Assembly (NCBI GenBank): GCA_017303755.1
Contig: JAFLBS010000001.1
Coordinates: forward strand, 1 to 64,000
Source: Flavobacteriales bacterium
Lineage (GTDB): Bacteria > Bacteroidota > Bacteroidia > Flavobacteriales > Flavobacteriaceae
DNA: 64,000 bases
Reading direction: 5' to 3'
Below are positions 36,749 through 45,998 of this stretch, piece by piece; position 1 is the stretch's first letter; each line of letters starts with the position of its first letter. A program made the translations under genes and the position numbers. Below the pieces are notes generated by a model that saw only the letters and a program-made list of their open reading frames with translations, did no database searches and had not been told where the DNA came from.

Positions 36749-38611
36749 TTAGTTTTTTACAAACTTTTTTACGGTTGAAAAACCATCTGTAGTAAATTTA
36801 ACAAAATATACTCCTGTTTGTAAATTAGAAACATCTATAGAATTCGATGAAACTGTTGGATTTGAAACTACAGTTTTACCTGTCAAATCTGTAATTGTAA
36901 TTTCTTTTACATCAAAATTATTTGGATTCGAGAAGTTAATAAAATCTTTAGTCGGAACTGGATATACAAAAAAGCTGTTGTCAGCTGTGAAGTCAACACT
37001 ATTTAAAGTCAGTCCACTGGTAGAAGTCGCAATTAATGTATAATCTTGCGAACCACTTCCGACCAATGTTCCTTTATGACTTACTTGAATAGTGTAGTTT
37101 CCTGGTTCAGCATTAAAAATCTGAACCTTTTCAATATTATCAACATTATTATCAGAATTATTAGTTGCGGCAGCAATTGGATCGTCAGGATCAAGTTTCC
37201 AAGGATAATAGGTAGTTCCATCCTTAATAACTTTTAAATCAAGATTATTTCGAAGTCGTGGAGTTCTATTGTCTTCATCATTGATGGCATTTGCTGAACC
37301 TGTTGGATCTGTCCATGAGATTACTACATTGATATCTTGAGTAGAATTGATAGAAAAAGAAGTAGTATAAGTGGAAGTATTTGACAAAGTTAATTCATCA
37401 AATATCGCTGAAGTACCTTTATTAGTGATTATTTCAGCTGCGCCTTGACCATCAGCTAAACCCCAACCAAAAGAGTAGTCAGGCCCAACATCATAACCCG
37501 CTTCTCTAGCAGATTGGCACAACAATCCTCTAACCGAAGCTGATTTCATGAAGGTTGAAGGGTTAAGATTATTATAGTGCTTTTGTAAGAGAACTATCAA
37601 TCCAGTAATTGCTGGAGCGGCCATTGAAGTTCCTTGTAATTCAGTATAAGCAGTATTTGACAAAGAACTAGTAGAAGATACTGCGATTCCTTTTGCAGAA
37701 ATATCAGGTTTAATTCTACCATCATCAGTTGGACCCCAATTACTGAAATCACTCATTATAACATCTTCAGCACCAGTATAACTTAATACTTCATCAACAG
37801 CAGCCACTGTAAGAACATTTTTTGCTGTAGAAGTTCCTGCTAATAAATCATAACCTCCTTTATTACCAACCTGAGTAATATTAAAATCATTTCTATCATT
37901 ACCAGCAGATTTAACTACTTGATAATAAGGAAAAGTATTCATCAAATTATCAATTTCAATTGATTGACTGTTATAATTACCGAAATAATACGTTTGCAGA
38001 CTTCCTGCAATATTTCCATATGAATGATTTGAAACTAAATATCCGCTATTAGCGAAGGAAAACATTTCACTATAATCATTATTCCAATCATAAGATCTAC
38101 CATTTCCTCCATATGCTAAACCTCTTCTAAGTGCATTTACACCTTGTGCTAAAACAGTACCAAAAACATGAGTTGAATGGATATTGTTAGTCGAAGCATT
38201 GTCTCCTAATACTATTCTACCAGCAAATTCAACATGAGTGTCTCTAACTTTTCCTCCGTCCCAAATACCAGCAGTAACACCTTCTCCTGTAACGCTTAGA
38301 CCAAGTGAGCCTCCAGGATACAAACTATTAGCTCGCAAAGTAGCAGAAGAACCTGCATTATCTGTAGCAAAGAAAATTGGAAAACCATCTACAATTCTTT
38401 GTAAAGAAAAACCATCAAAAATGCTAAGATTATTTTTCTTTATATAATCCTGAACATCATTTTGCTGTTTTAACGAATAAGCAGCAATTGTATTTGAGAG
38501 ATGACTAATTGAATCTCTATTTGATTTAGAAATGATAATTTCTCTTTCTTGCAAATTTTGCGAATAAACAAAAGATGTAAAAAGAAAAACAAAAGAGTAA
38601 AGTAGTTTCAT
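36749..38611 (-). CDS. Subtilisin-like (S8) serine protease with T9SS sorting domain
   Basis: The product is 620 residues with signal peptide MKLLYSFVFLFTSFVYS. The S8 triad is Asp in GVTAGIWDGGKVRDTHVEF (near 115), His in NNIHSTHVFGTVLAQG (near 145) and Ser in LQGTSMAAPAITGLI (near 330). An Asn of the oxyanion hole is in VVKSAGNDRNDF. A P-domain-like beta region spans about 410-530, and the type A sorting domain 540-620 (FFVYPVPTKDFINFSNPN, LQTGVYFVKFTTDGFSTVKKFVKN). It is predicted to be exported by T9SS and to digest extracellular protein. It lies just downstream of susD/susC, which suggests a peptide-uptake unit. Confidence 0.93.
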   Translation of the reverse strand: MKLLYSFVFLFTSFVYSQNLQEREIIISKSNRDSISHLSNTIAAYSLKQQNDVQDYIKKNNLSIFDGFSLQRIVDGFPIFFATDNAGSSATLRANSLYPGGSLGLSVTGEGVTAGIWDGGKVRDTHVEFAGRIVLGDNASTNNIHSTHVFGTVLAQGVNALRRGLAYGGNGRSYDWNNDYSEMFSFANSGYLVSNHSYGNIAGSLQTYYFGNYNSQSIEIDNLMNTFPYYQVVKSAGNDRNDFNITQVGNKGGYDLLAGTSTAKNVLTVAAVDEVLSYTGAEDVIMSDFSNWGPTDDGRIKPDISAKGIAVSSTSSLSNTAYTELQGTSMAAPAITGLIVLLQKHYNNLNPSTFMKSASVRGLLCQSAREAGYDVGPDYSFGWGLADGQGAAEIITNKGTSAIFDELTLSNTSTYTTSFSINSTQDINVVISWTDPTGSANAINDEDNRTPRLRNNLDLKVIKDGTTYYPWKLDPDDPIAAATNNSDNNVDNIEKVQIFNAEPGNYTIQVSHKGTLVGSGSQDYTLIATSTSGLTLNSVDFTADNSFFVYPVPTKDFINFSNPNNFDVKEITITDLTGKTVVSNPTVSSNSIDVSNLQTGVYFVKFTTDGFSTVKKFVKN

Positions 38612-38631
38612 AATAAAAATATATATTTCAA

Positions 38632-38639
38632 CAAATTTA
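38632..38639 (-). promoter_or_regulatory. Candidate -7 box of the S8 protease gene
   Basis: TAAATTTG on the minus strand matches TAnnTTTG and lies 20 bp before the ATG at 38611, immediately after the susD terminator. Confidence 0.5.
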
Positions 38640-38671
38640 GAAAAAAAAAGTGTTAAAAATGTTAAAAGAAA

Positions 38672-38699
38672 AAAAAGCTATCCAAAAGGATAGCTTTTT
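38672..38699 (-). terminator. Terminator after susD
   Basis: A perfect 12-bp stem, AAAAAGCTATCC/GGATAGCTTTTT, with an AAAA loop and a T-run on the minus strand. Confidence 0.9.
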
Positions 38700-38720
38700 A
38701 CTATTTTACAAGCTAATTTA

Positions 38721-40301
38721 TTAATAACCAGGATTTTGTTGAATACCTGGATTAGCATTAATTTCATTAATTGGAATAGGCATAGTGTATCTATAATCTC
38801 CATTTGGAATAGATAATGGTGTTCCAGATACAGAATCATCTGTAGCATCTCTTTCCATAGTTTTATTTGCTAAAGTACCTAAACGCTTCAAGTCAATATA
38901 TCTATGACCTTCAAAACACAATTCAAGTCTACGCTCTAATAAGATATCAGCCCACGCCTCTGTTGCATTTGCATAAGTAGGTAATGGTTGAACTCCTAAG
39001 AAATTTCTAGCATCACGAATTTTTTTCAATTCAGATGCAACCGAAGTTGTAGCTCCATTTATATTTCCTTCACTTGCATAGCATTCAGCCAAAATCAAGT
39101 GCATTTCAGATAATCTGAAAACTTTGATGTCATTACGCAATGGAGCGCCAGAAACGTTTTTTCCTGGATATTTATCAATAACAATCACATCGCTTGTAAT
39201 GTAAGCAGGGTCTGTAGCATAGTTAGGATTTAAAATTGAAGTTGGGTCAACATTTGCATAACGTCTGATGTCACCTGGTTTCGAAGCCAAAATATTGAAC
39301 AAGTTTCTACTTACTTCAAACAAAGGAGAACCGTTTGCACTAGAAGAGTTTGTCGTAAATTGAGTTGCAATATTTTCCCAAGTTTGGGCAGGTGGTCTAC
39401 TTAAGGCGAAAATAACTTCACCTCTTTGAGAGTCATTCCACATCTTTCTGTATGGGTTTGTTGAATTATTACCATAAAAAGAATTGTTCCACGCAGCAGT
39501 TCCAGGTCCACCATTCGTAGGTGGATTCGCTGGTACTGGAGTTGCCGCAGTTAAATTAAGACCACTTCCAGAAATAACAGCATTGGCGTATTGTTTTGCC
39601 AAAGGATAGTTTCCTCTGTACAAATACATTCTAGCTCTTAGAGCGTTAATCATATCCTGATTTACAAGAAAATAAGAAGTTGTTGTAGCTGGAAGATTGT
39701 TGATTGCAAAATCTAAATCACTTTCAATTAATGAAAAAATCTCACCATTAGTTGCTCTAGGGAATACATCACTTGCCTCTGCTACGGTAGTCACTAACAT
39801 TGCACCAAGAGCACCGTCGTCAGATAGATCAGTACTGAAATAAGTTTGCAATTGTAAATACGCTAAAGCTCTTAAACCTCTGGCTTGAGCAGCAATAGAG
39901 TTATATGTTGCAAGGTCAGTTGGATTGGTTGGAGTAGGAATATTATTTTCCAACATTCTCAACAGACGATTAACTCTGTTAATTGTCACATATCTACCAT
40001 ACCAAATACCGTCTGCATAACCATCACTTGTGTTTAAAAGAAATCTATGTGTAGTTAAACCTTGACCACCATTACCTCTACCTACACCTGTCTCATCAGT
40101 AAAAATTCCTGTAAAACCAATCTCTGTTGATGTAGACAGAGTAGCATAAGTACCATTTAAGTAGGATTGCATGTCAGCAAGTGTCTTAAGCGAATTCTCG
40201 TTAATTTCACCATCCTGCACAATCTCATAAGCATCTTCACATGAAGTGAAAGTAAACACACTTACAAAAGCAGCTATTAAAACAATTTTTATTTTTTTCA
40301 T
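38721..40301 (-). CDS. SusD/RagB family outer-membrane lipoprotein
   Basis: The product is 526 residues with lipoprotein signal MKKIKIVLIAAFVSVFTFTSC (lipobox TFTSC). SusD helical repeats are present: YATLSTSTEIGFTGIFTDETG, LRALAYLQLQTYF, ALRARMYLYRGNYPLAKQYANAVI. The C-terminal signature is FRLSEMHLILAECYASEGN, followed by DILLERRLELCFEGHRYIDLKRLG. SusD forms the lid of the SusC channel and captures the nutrient. It starts 11 bp after susC. No carbohydrate-active genes are near; the neighbour is a protease. Confidence 0.95.
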   Translation of the reverse strand: MKKIKIVLIAAFVSVFTFTSCEDAYEIVQDGEINENSLKTLADMQSYLNGTYATLSTSTEIGFTGIFTDETGVGRGNGGQGLTTHRFLLNTSDGYADGIWYGRYVTINRVNRLLRMLENNIPTPTNPTDLATYNSIAAQARGLRALAYLQLQTYFSTDLSDDGALGAMLVTTVAEASDVFPRATNGEIFSLIESDLDFAINNLPATTTSYFLVNQDMINALRARMYLYRGNYPLAKQYANAVISGSGLNLTAATPVPANPPTNGGPGTAAWNNSFYGNNSTNPYRKMWNDSQRGEVIFALSRPPAQTWENIATQFTTNSSSANGSPLFEVSRNLFNILASKPGDIRRYANVDPTSILNPNYATDPAYITSDVIVIDKYPGKNVSGAPLRNDIKVFRLSEMHLILAECYASEGNINGATTSVASELKKIRDARNFLGVQPLPTYANATEAWADILLERRLELCFEGHRYIDLKRLGTLANKTMERDATDDSVSGTPLSIPNGDYRYTMPIPINEINANPGIQQNPGY

Positions 40302-40312
40302 ATTTTTATTTT

Positions 40313-43300
40313 TTAAAATTGTACATTAACCCCAAAAGAAATTGTTTTTGGAGTAGGGAATCTACCTAATGCAGTTAATTCACCTGTATCAGCATCAAAA
40401 CCTCTCCATGTTGTCCATGTGTATAAGTTTTCTGCTTGACCGAAAACTCTTAGAGAAGAAATAAATGTCCCTTTTAATAATTTTTTATCAAAATTATATC
40501 CAACTGAAATATTTTTCATTCTGATGTACGAAGCATTTCTTAACCACATATCAGAAAATTCACTTCCTAAATCAAAATTAATAGCAGTTAATGAAGGAAC
40601 ATCTGTGTTAGTATTAGTTGGCGTCCAAGCATTTAACAAATCCGTAGAAATATTATTATCTGGAATGAATGAAGGTGAACTCAACCAAAGTAGAGAATAA
40701 TCAAATCTTTTCACGTCATATGCGTAAGAGAATTGAGAATCAATAAAGAAACCTTTAAAATCAAAGTTGAAACCAAAACCTCCTTGGTAAACTGGCACAT
40801 TGCTCAAACCTGTTCTTCTTCTGTCAGCATCTGTTGGGTTTTCAGTAACATTATCGTTGATATCCAAGAATAACAATTCACCATTATCAGGATTAACACC
40901 TACGTAAGGAACAACATAATATTCATTAACTTGAGACCCTTCTTCCAAAATTGTATCACCTCCCGGTGTACGTTCGATTTCAGTGATTTCGTTCTTGTTG
41001 TAAGAACCATTAGCAAAAAGTTCAAGAGTTATGTTTTCCTTTTTGATAAGTTTATATTTAAGTAATAATTCAATACCGCTGTTTTTAAGTTTTCCTTTGT
41101 TTCCTAACAAAAAAGGACCAATTCCAGGAGCAGCTCCTATGTTATCATCATTAAATAATTGATCTGTTCTTCTATCATAAACGTCAATAGTACCTGAAAA
41201 TCTTGATTTCCATAATTCAAAATCTAAACCTATGTTAGCCATAGTTTGTTCCTCCCATTGAAGGGTATTGTTACCGAACTGAGACAATACATAAGCTCCT
41301 GTATTATCATAACCTGTTCCTGAAGCAACTAAATCCCTTACTAAGTTATTTTGAGTATACAATGGGTTACCACCGAATGGAGGTATACCTAAGTTTTGAT
41401 TACCTTGAATACCATACGAAGCTCTTAACTTTAGCAAACCAAAAGCGCTGTCTTTCATGAAATCTTCTTTATTAATGTTCCATCTTCCACCAACAGACCA
41501 GAAAGTACCCCATTTGAATTCATCAATGAAACGGTAACTTGCATCTCTTCTGATTAATGCATCAAAACCATATTTACTGTCAAAATCATAACCTAATGTA
41601 GCAAAGTATGAGAACGTACCAGCATCCGCTTTAGCTGCCCCGTTTGTTGGTCTTAACGCTGGGTTATTTGCTCCAACATTTGTCCATCCTGTTCCTGCAC
41701 CAAATGAATAGTTTAGTAAATCTAAACCATTTTGCGTATTAGTATTAATAATTCGGTGTGCTTTAACATACTCTGTATAAACGCCAAAGTCTACAGTGTG
41801 CTTATTAGCAAAAACTTTATTGTATTTTATGCTATTAACAGCATTGAAACCAAAATCTCTATCAGTAGTTCTAGTTTCAAAACCACCAAATGGTAATGAA
41901 TTAGTTTCTCTAACAGCAATCGCTAAATATGACCATGGAGCACGAGCAAAGATTCTGTCAGAAACATTATAATCAACACCCACCCTTGCACTGTAAGTTA
42001 TATTTTTTGTCAAATCATAACTCAAACTAGCATTTGATAAAATTTTCAATTCATCAAAACGATTTGGTTGATTTCCTGCTTGTAATAAATCTTGCAACAC
42101 TAATGTAGTATTACCATTATCAAAATTAGTATCAAGTAAATCAAACAATCCTTGTCCGCTACCAGGATACAAATCTGCTGGATAGTATGGCACACCCGTC
42201 AAAGCTCCTTGCAATGGGTTTTGAACAACGTTATTATTAATACCATCATTAGTTTCTTGACCTAATTGGTTACGTCTAGAAAAAGCTATAGTGTTATTAA
42301 ATCCGAATTTGAATTTCTCATTATCACTTTTACCATTGATGTTTGTTCTAAGTGTAAATCTTTTGAAATCAGTATTATTAACAATACCTTTTTGGTCTGT
42401 ATAACTGATTGAAGAAAATTGAGTTAAATTTTTAGACCCAGAAGTCATACTAATGTTGTGAGTCTGAGTAGTTGATTGCCTAAAAAACACATCTCTCCAA
42501 TCAGTAGTAGGAATTGAATTGATTTGAGCATTAGTCAAAGGAACTCCAAAATCAAATCCAAATTCATTATTAAAAACTTGATTTAATCCTTCTGGCGTAG
42601 GAGCACTAACTTGTTGTTGCAAGTATAACAATTGCTGAGAATTCATAATTCCATAATCGTCTTTAGGTAATTCTGAAACCCCATAAGTTGAAGAGTAGTT
42701 AATGGTTAATTTAGAGTCAAATTTACCTGCTTTGGTTTTAATCACAATAACACCGTTAGCACCTCTATTCCCATAGATTGATGTTGCCGCAGCATCTTTG
42801 AGGACCGATATAGTTTCGATATCTTCAGGGTTAATGTTTCTAAAAACCACTGAGTTAGTTGGAACACCATCAACAACATACAATGGCTCCGTAGAACTGT
42901 TGATACTTCCTGAACCTCTAATTAACAAATCAAATTTAGCTGAACCCGGAGAACCTGAAGAGGTAAACACATTCAAACCAGCAGCATTACCCTGCAACGA
43001 CTGCAAAACGGTAATATTGGGTCTATTTGCTAAGGATTCAGAACTTACAGTAACTGAAGCAGCACCCGACTTAGGCTTAGAAGCTGTCTTGTCATACCCT
43101 AAAATAACAACTTCATTCAAAATACTTGATGAAATTTTTAGGGATACGTTTATAACTGTTGACGCACCTACAACTCTTGTCTGGTCTTCCATTCCAATAA
43201 ACGAAAACACCAAAGTTTCTCCTTGTTTTACTTTGATGGCATATTTACCATCCATGTCTGTTTGTACTCCTCTTGTTGTACCTTTCACAACAACATTCGC

Positions 43301-43420
43301 ACCAGGTAAAGTTCCTTTTTCATCAGAAACAACACCAGTAACAGTTTTCTCTTGTGCAAACGAAAACTGCATTGAAAACGCTAATAGAAGCGTAAAAATC
43401 CATTTGAACTTCGATCTCAT
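40313..43420 (-). CDS. SusC/RagA family TonB-linked outer-membrane transporter
   Basis: The product is 1035 residues with signal peptide near MRSKFKWIFTLLLAFSMQFSFAQ. A carboxypeptidase-regulatory-like domain (TVTGVVSDEKGTLPGANVVVKG, residues 26-110) precedes the plug with the SusC hallmarks DPLYVVDGVP-like STEPLYVVDGVPTN and DAAATSIYGNRGANGVIVIKTK (near 205-230). The barrel ends GRFPTPKTISFGVNVQF. It imports large nutrients with TonB energy and forms the channel under the downstream SusD. The substrate is not evident; the adjacent secreted protease hints at peptides. Confidence 0.95.
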   Translation of the reverse strand: MRSKFKWIFTLLLAFSMQFSFAQEKTVTGVVSDEKGTLPGANVVVKGTTRGVQTDMDGKYAIKVKQGETLVFSFIGMEDQTRVVGASTVINVSLKISSSILNEVVILGYDKTASKPKSGAASVTVSSESLANRPNITVLQSLQGNAAGLNVFTSSGSPGSAKFDLLIRGSGSINSSTEPLYVVDGVPTNSVVFRNINPEDIETISVLKDAAATSIYGNRGANGVIVIKTKAGKFDSKLTINYSSTYGVSELPKDDYGIMNSQQLLYLQQQVSAPTPEGLNQVFNNEFGFDFGVPLTNAQINSIPTTDWRDVFFRQSTTQTHNISMTSGSKNLTQFSSISYTDQKGIVNNTDFKRFTLRTNINGKSDNEKFKFGFNNTIAFSRRNQLGQETNDGINNNVVQNPLQGALTGVPYYPADLYPGSGQGLFDLLDTNFDNGNTTLVLQDLLQAGNQPNRFDELKILSNASLSYDLTKNITYSARVGVDYNVSDRIFARAPWSYLAIAVRETNSLPFGGFETRTTDRDFGFNAVNSIKYNKVFANKHTVDFGVYTEYVKAHRIINTNTQNGLDLLNYSFGAGTGWTNVGANNPALRPTNGAAKADAGTFSYFATLGYDFDSKYGFDALIRRDASYRFIDEFKWGTFWSVGGRWNINKEDFMKDSAFGLLKLRASYGIQGNQNLGIPPFGGNPLYTQNNLVRDLVASGTGYDNTGAYVLSQFGNNTLQWEEQTMANIGLDFELWKSRFSGTIDVYDRRTDQLFNDDNIGAAPGIGPFLLGNKGKLKNSGIELLLKYKLIKKENITLELFANGSYNKNEITEIERTPGGDTILEEGSQVNEYYVVPYVGVNPDNGELLFLDINDNVTENPTDADRRRTGLSNVPVYQGGFGFNFDFKGFFIDSQFSYAYDVKRFDYSLLWLSSPSFIPDNNISTDLLNAWTPTNTNTDVPSLTAINFDLGSEFSDMWLRNASYIRMKNISVGYNFDKKLLKGTFISSLRVFGQAENLYTWTTWRGFDADTGELTALGRFPTPKTISFGVNVQF

Positions 43421-43619
43421 ATTAAATTTATTTGAGTTAGTTATTCCGCAAACTTCTTAATAATTTATTAAATAAACAAATAATACTTCGGAATATTATT
43501 TTTTATTTTTGTTAAAAATTTTCAGATGTTTGCTAATGATGTGGTTGAAATACACCCCTTTGATGTAAAAAAAAACAAATGGTTGCGTTAAAAATTGCAT
43601 TTTTATCAAAATTAATTTT

Positions 43620-44219
43620 ATGTTAAAATTAAGATTCTCCGAATATGAATATGAATGCGGCACTGACGAAGCTGGAAGAGGTTGCCTAGCTGGACCTGTA
43701 ACAGCTGCCGCTATACTACTCCCAGAAGATTTTAATTTAGATCTCCTCAATGATTCCAAACAACTTTCTGAAAAAGTCAGAGAAAGACTCAAACCTTTGA
43801 TTGAAGAAAAAGCAATAAGCTTTTCAGTGACACACTTGGAGCCAAAAATAATTGATGAAATCAATATTTTAAATGCTTCTATAAGAGCAATGCAAGAAAG
43901 CATTATTAAACTGAATCCTAATCCTTTATACATTATAGTAGACGGAAATAGGTTCAAACCTGTAAACAATATTCCTTTTAGCACTATTGTAAAAGGCGAC
44001 TCTAAATACATGAGCATTGCAGCTGCTTCCGTTTTAGCAAAAACTTACCGAGATGAATACATGAATACAATTCACGAGGAATATCCTATGTACAATTGGA
44101 AGCAAAACAAAGGTTATCCAACTATAGAACACCGAGAAGCAATTAGAAAATACGGAACAACAAAATACCACCGGATGAGTTTCCGATTATTGCCTGAACA
44201 GCTAAAATTAGATTTATGA
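43620..44219 (+). CDS. rnhB: Ribonuclease HII
   Basis: The product is 199 residues, the usual size. The RNase HII motif [19 protein letters not shown] holds the first catalytic Asp-Glu (residues about 12-13). A further Asp is in [10 protein letters not shown], and [24 protein letters not shown] covers the GDxxxxxIAAASI-type block with the fourth acidic residue. It removes RNA from RNA-DNA hybrids and misincorporated ribonucleotides. It is convergent with lipB, the two stop codons being adjacent. Single gene. Confidence 0.96.
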   Translation: MLKLRFSEYEYECGTDEAGRGCLAGPVTAAAILLPEDFNLDLLNDSKQLSEKVRERLKPLIEEKAISFSVTHLEPKIIDEINILNASIRAMQESIIKLNPNPLYIIVDGNRFKPVNNIPFSTIVKGDSKYMSIAAASVLAKTYRDEYMNTIHEEYPMYNWKQNKGYPTIEHREAIRKYGTTKYHRMSFRLLPEQLKLDL

Positions 44220-44939
44220 TTACACTGAAGTAGTGTTAAGCGTCATAAATTCAACTTCGAAGAGTTGCGAAAAGTGCTTTATAATTTTTTCTTTGACTTC
44301 AGCTTCATTTACTTTTTCAACACCTAATTCAACTTGTAAAGAAGTAACAGCTTTTCCTTTAATTCCACACGGAATAATGTTATCAAAATAACCTAAATCA
44401 GCATTTACATTTAAGGCAAATCCGTGCATGGTTACCCAACGAGACGCACGAACACCCATGGCGCAAATTTTTCGTGCAAATGGAGTTCCAACATCAATCC
44501 AAACCCCAGTTTCACCTTCACTCCTTACTCCTTTTATATTATACTCTTCTAAAGTCAATATAATAACTTCTTCTAATAAACGTAAGTAATTATGGATATC
44601 AGTAAAAAAATTTTCTAAATCCAAAATAGGATAACCTACAATTTGCCCTGGACCGTGATACGTAATATCTCCACCTCTATTAATTTTATAAAAAGTAGCT
44701 CCTTTTTCAGAAAGCTGCTTCTCTGATAATAACAAATTTGACAAATCACCACTTTTACCCAATGTATACACATGAGGATGCTCAACAAATAAAAAGTAAT
44801 TTGGTGTTTCAACTGACGTCTCTTCTCTTCTATTTTGAATTTTGATATCAACGATTTCCTTGAACAATTGTTCTTGAAAATCCCAAGTTTCTTTGTAGTC
44901 TTTAAAACCTAAGTCAAGTAATTGAATTTTTTTATTCAT
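44220..44939 (-). CDS. lipB: Octanoyl-[ACP]:protein N-octanoyltransferase (lipoate biosynthesis)
   Basis: The product is 239 residues. LipB transfers octanoyl from ACP to lipoyl domains. Motifs: RGGDITYHGPGQIVGYPILDL (near residue 84-105), RSEGETGVWID, KICAMGVRASRWVTMHGFALNVN and IIPCGIKGKAVTSLQVELG, which carries the catalytic Cys and Lys. It begins 5 bp after the stop of the lipoprotein gene upstream and is likely co-transcribed with it. No lipA is adjacent. Confidence 0.95.
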   Translation of the reverse strand: MNKKIQLLDLGFKDYKETWDFQEQLFKEIVDIKIQNRREETSVETPNYFLFVEHPHVYTLGKSGDLSNLLLSEKQLSEKGATFYKINRGGDITYHGPGQIVGYPILDLENFFTDIHNYLRLLEEVIILTLEEYNIKGVRSEGETGVWIDVGTPFARKICAMGVRASRWVTMHGFALNVNADLGYFDNIIPCGIKGKAVTSLQVELGVEKVNEAEVKEKIIKHFSQLFEVEFMTLNTTSV

Positions 44940-44944
44940 TTTGA

Positions 44945-45763
44945 TTATTCTAACTCTACTTCCAAACTCAAACCTTCTGGATTTTCCATGTATTCTTTCA
45001 TATCAAAAAGAATAGTAACCGTTTTACGATCTTCGCTATAAAGTGCATTTGGAATCGACACTTTTTTAACAGCTCTTGGAAATTGATACACAACTTTAAA
45101 ATCCGATTGATCGTAGATTAATTTCATTGATTCTTTCATACTAGCGGCCAATTCCTCCTCTTCTTTTAAAGTTTCAGCATCTTTATTCGAATTATCAACT
45201 GCTAATTTTTGAACTTTCTTTTTAAATATCTTGCCATCAAAAGCATATTCACTAGAGTTGTTTTCTTTCATCATGTCACCTTTATTCCCAACTGATTTAT
45301 TTCCTCCATTCAATGATTTTACTGATTCCATTGGCGACATTAAATCTTTTAAATCGCCAATTGCTTTAAAATCGGTAAACAATGAATAATTGAATATTCC
45401 TTTTTCTTCATTCATGACCATTCGAACACTAAAACTCTCCATTCGTTTGAGTTTTTCTTGTTCTTCTAATGGCAATTTGGCTATACTATCCTGTTTGCTC
45501 GCTAGCAATTCTTTGAAAGTAAATGTACTGTCAATCTCTAATTGTTCTCTTTCGCCTTCTTTATTTTTTTTCTTTTTCTTTTTGGATTTCTTTTCAGTTT
45601 CTGATTTGATAGCACTTCCCATCATCGACATCATTTTAGAACCATCGATTTCGTAGGCAAATTTGCCCGAATTATCTTCATTGAAAATGATTTTTTCTGT
45701 AATGGAACAACTTGACAATGTTACTAAAGCAACTACAACCAATAAGTAATTAAATAATTTCAT
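44945..45763 (-). CDS. Putative lipoprotein, Lys-rich
   Basis: The product is 272 residues with lipoprotein signal MKLFNYLLVVVALVTLSSC. The body starts SITEKIIFNEDNSGKFAYEIDGSKMM; a strongly basic stretch (KSETEKKSKKKKKKNKEGER, residues 55-74) and several acidic/basic helices follow, then a beta-rich C-terminus (DFKVVYQFPRAVKKVSIPN; TVTILFDMKEYMENPEG). No named family recognised. It shares a transcript with lipB. Function unknown. Confidence 0.8.
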   Translation of the reverse strand: MKLFNYLLVVVALVTLSSCSITEKIIFNEDNSGKFAYEIDGSKMMSMMGSAIKSETEKKSKKKKKKNKEGEREQLEIDSTFTFKELLASKQDSIAKLPLEEQEKLKRMESFSVRMVMNEEKGIFNYSLFTDFKAIGDLKDLMSPMESVKSLNGGNKSVGNKGDMMKENNSSEYAFDGKIFKKKVQKLAVDNSNKDAETLKEEEELAASMKESMKLIYDQSDFKVVYQFPRAVKKVSIPNALYSEDRKTVTILFDMKEYMENPEGLSLEVELE

Positions 45764-45778
45764 TTTTTAAAATTTTTC

Positions 45779-45786
45779 CAAAGATA
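45779..45786 (-). promoter_or_regulatory. Candidate -7 box of the lipoprotein-lipB operon
   Basis: TATCTTTG on the minus strand lies 15 bp before the ATG at 45763. No -33 was recognised. Confidence 0.5.
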
Positions 45787-45932
45787 CAAAAAGTTTAACC
45801 TCTAATTAAGGACACCAACAACAAACTTGACACCTTGTTTTTCAAAAATGAAAGAAACAAAACAGATCTAAAATATAAAAAAACAAGGCGCTTACAAAGA
45901 CTCGATGTGTAAAACTAATTAACTATAAAAAA

Positions 45933-45961
45933 CCTGAAACTTGAAACTTGAAACTTGAAAC
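45933..45961. repeat. CCTGAAACTTGAAAC direct repeat upstream of lysS
   Basis: Four tandem units of a 7-mer (ACTTGAA type) follow CCTGAA. It matches the word that encodes the end of nosF at 56642-56665. One TTG of the array falls at the -33 position of the lysS promoter. Confidence 0.75.
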
Positions 45962-45977
45962 AAATAATTTATCTTTG
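45948..45977 (+). promoter_or_regulatory. lysS promoter
   Basis: A -33 TTG (45948-45950, inside the repeat) and a -7 TATCTTTG (45970-45977) are separated by 19 bp. The ATG is 21 bp downstream. Confidence 0.65.
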
Positions 45978-45998
45978 CACACTTAAAAAACAGTATTT

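Noticed and set aside
43496-44017. Long minus-strand frame over rnhB
   Set aside because: Entirely antisense to a clear RNase HII gene; its protein has no domain features.
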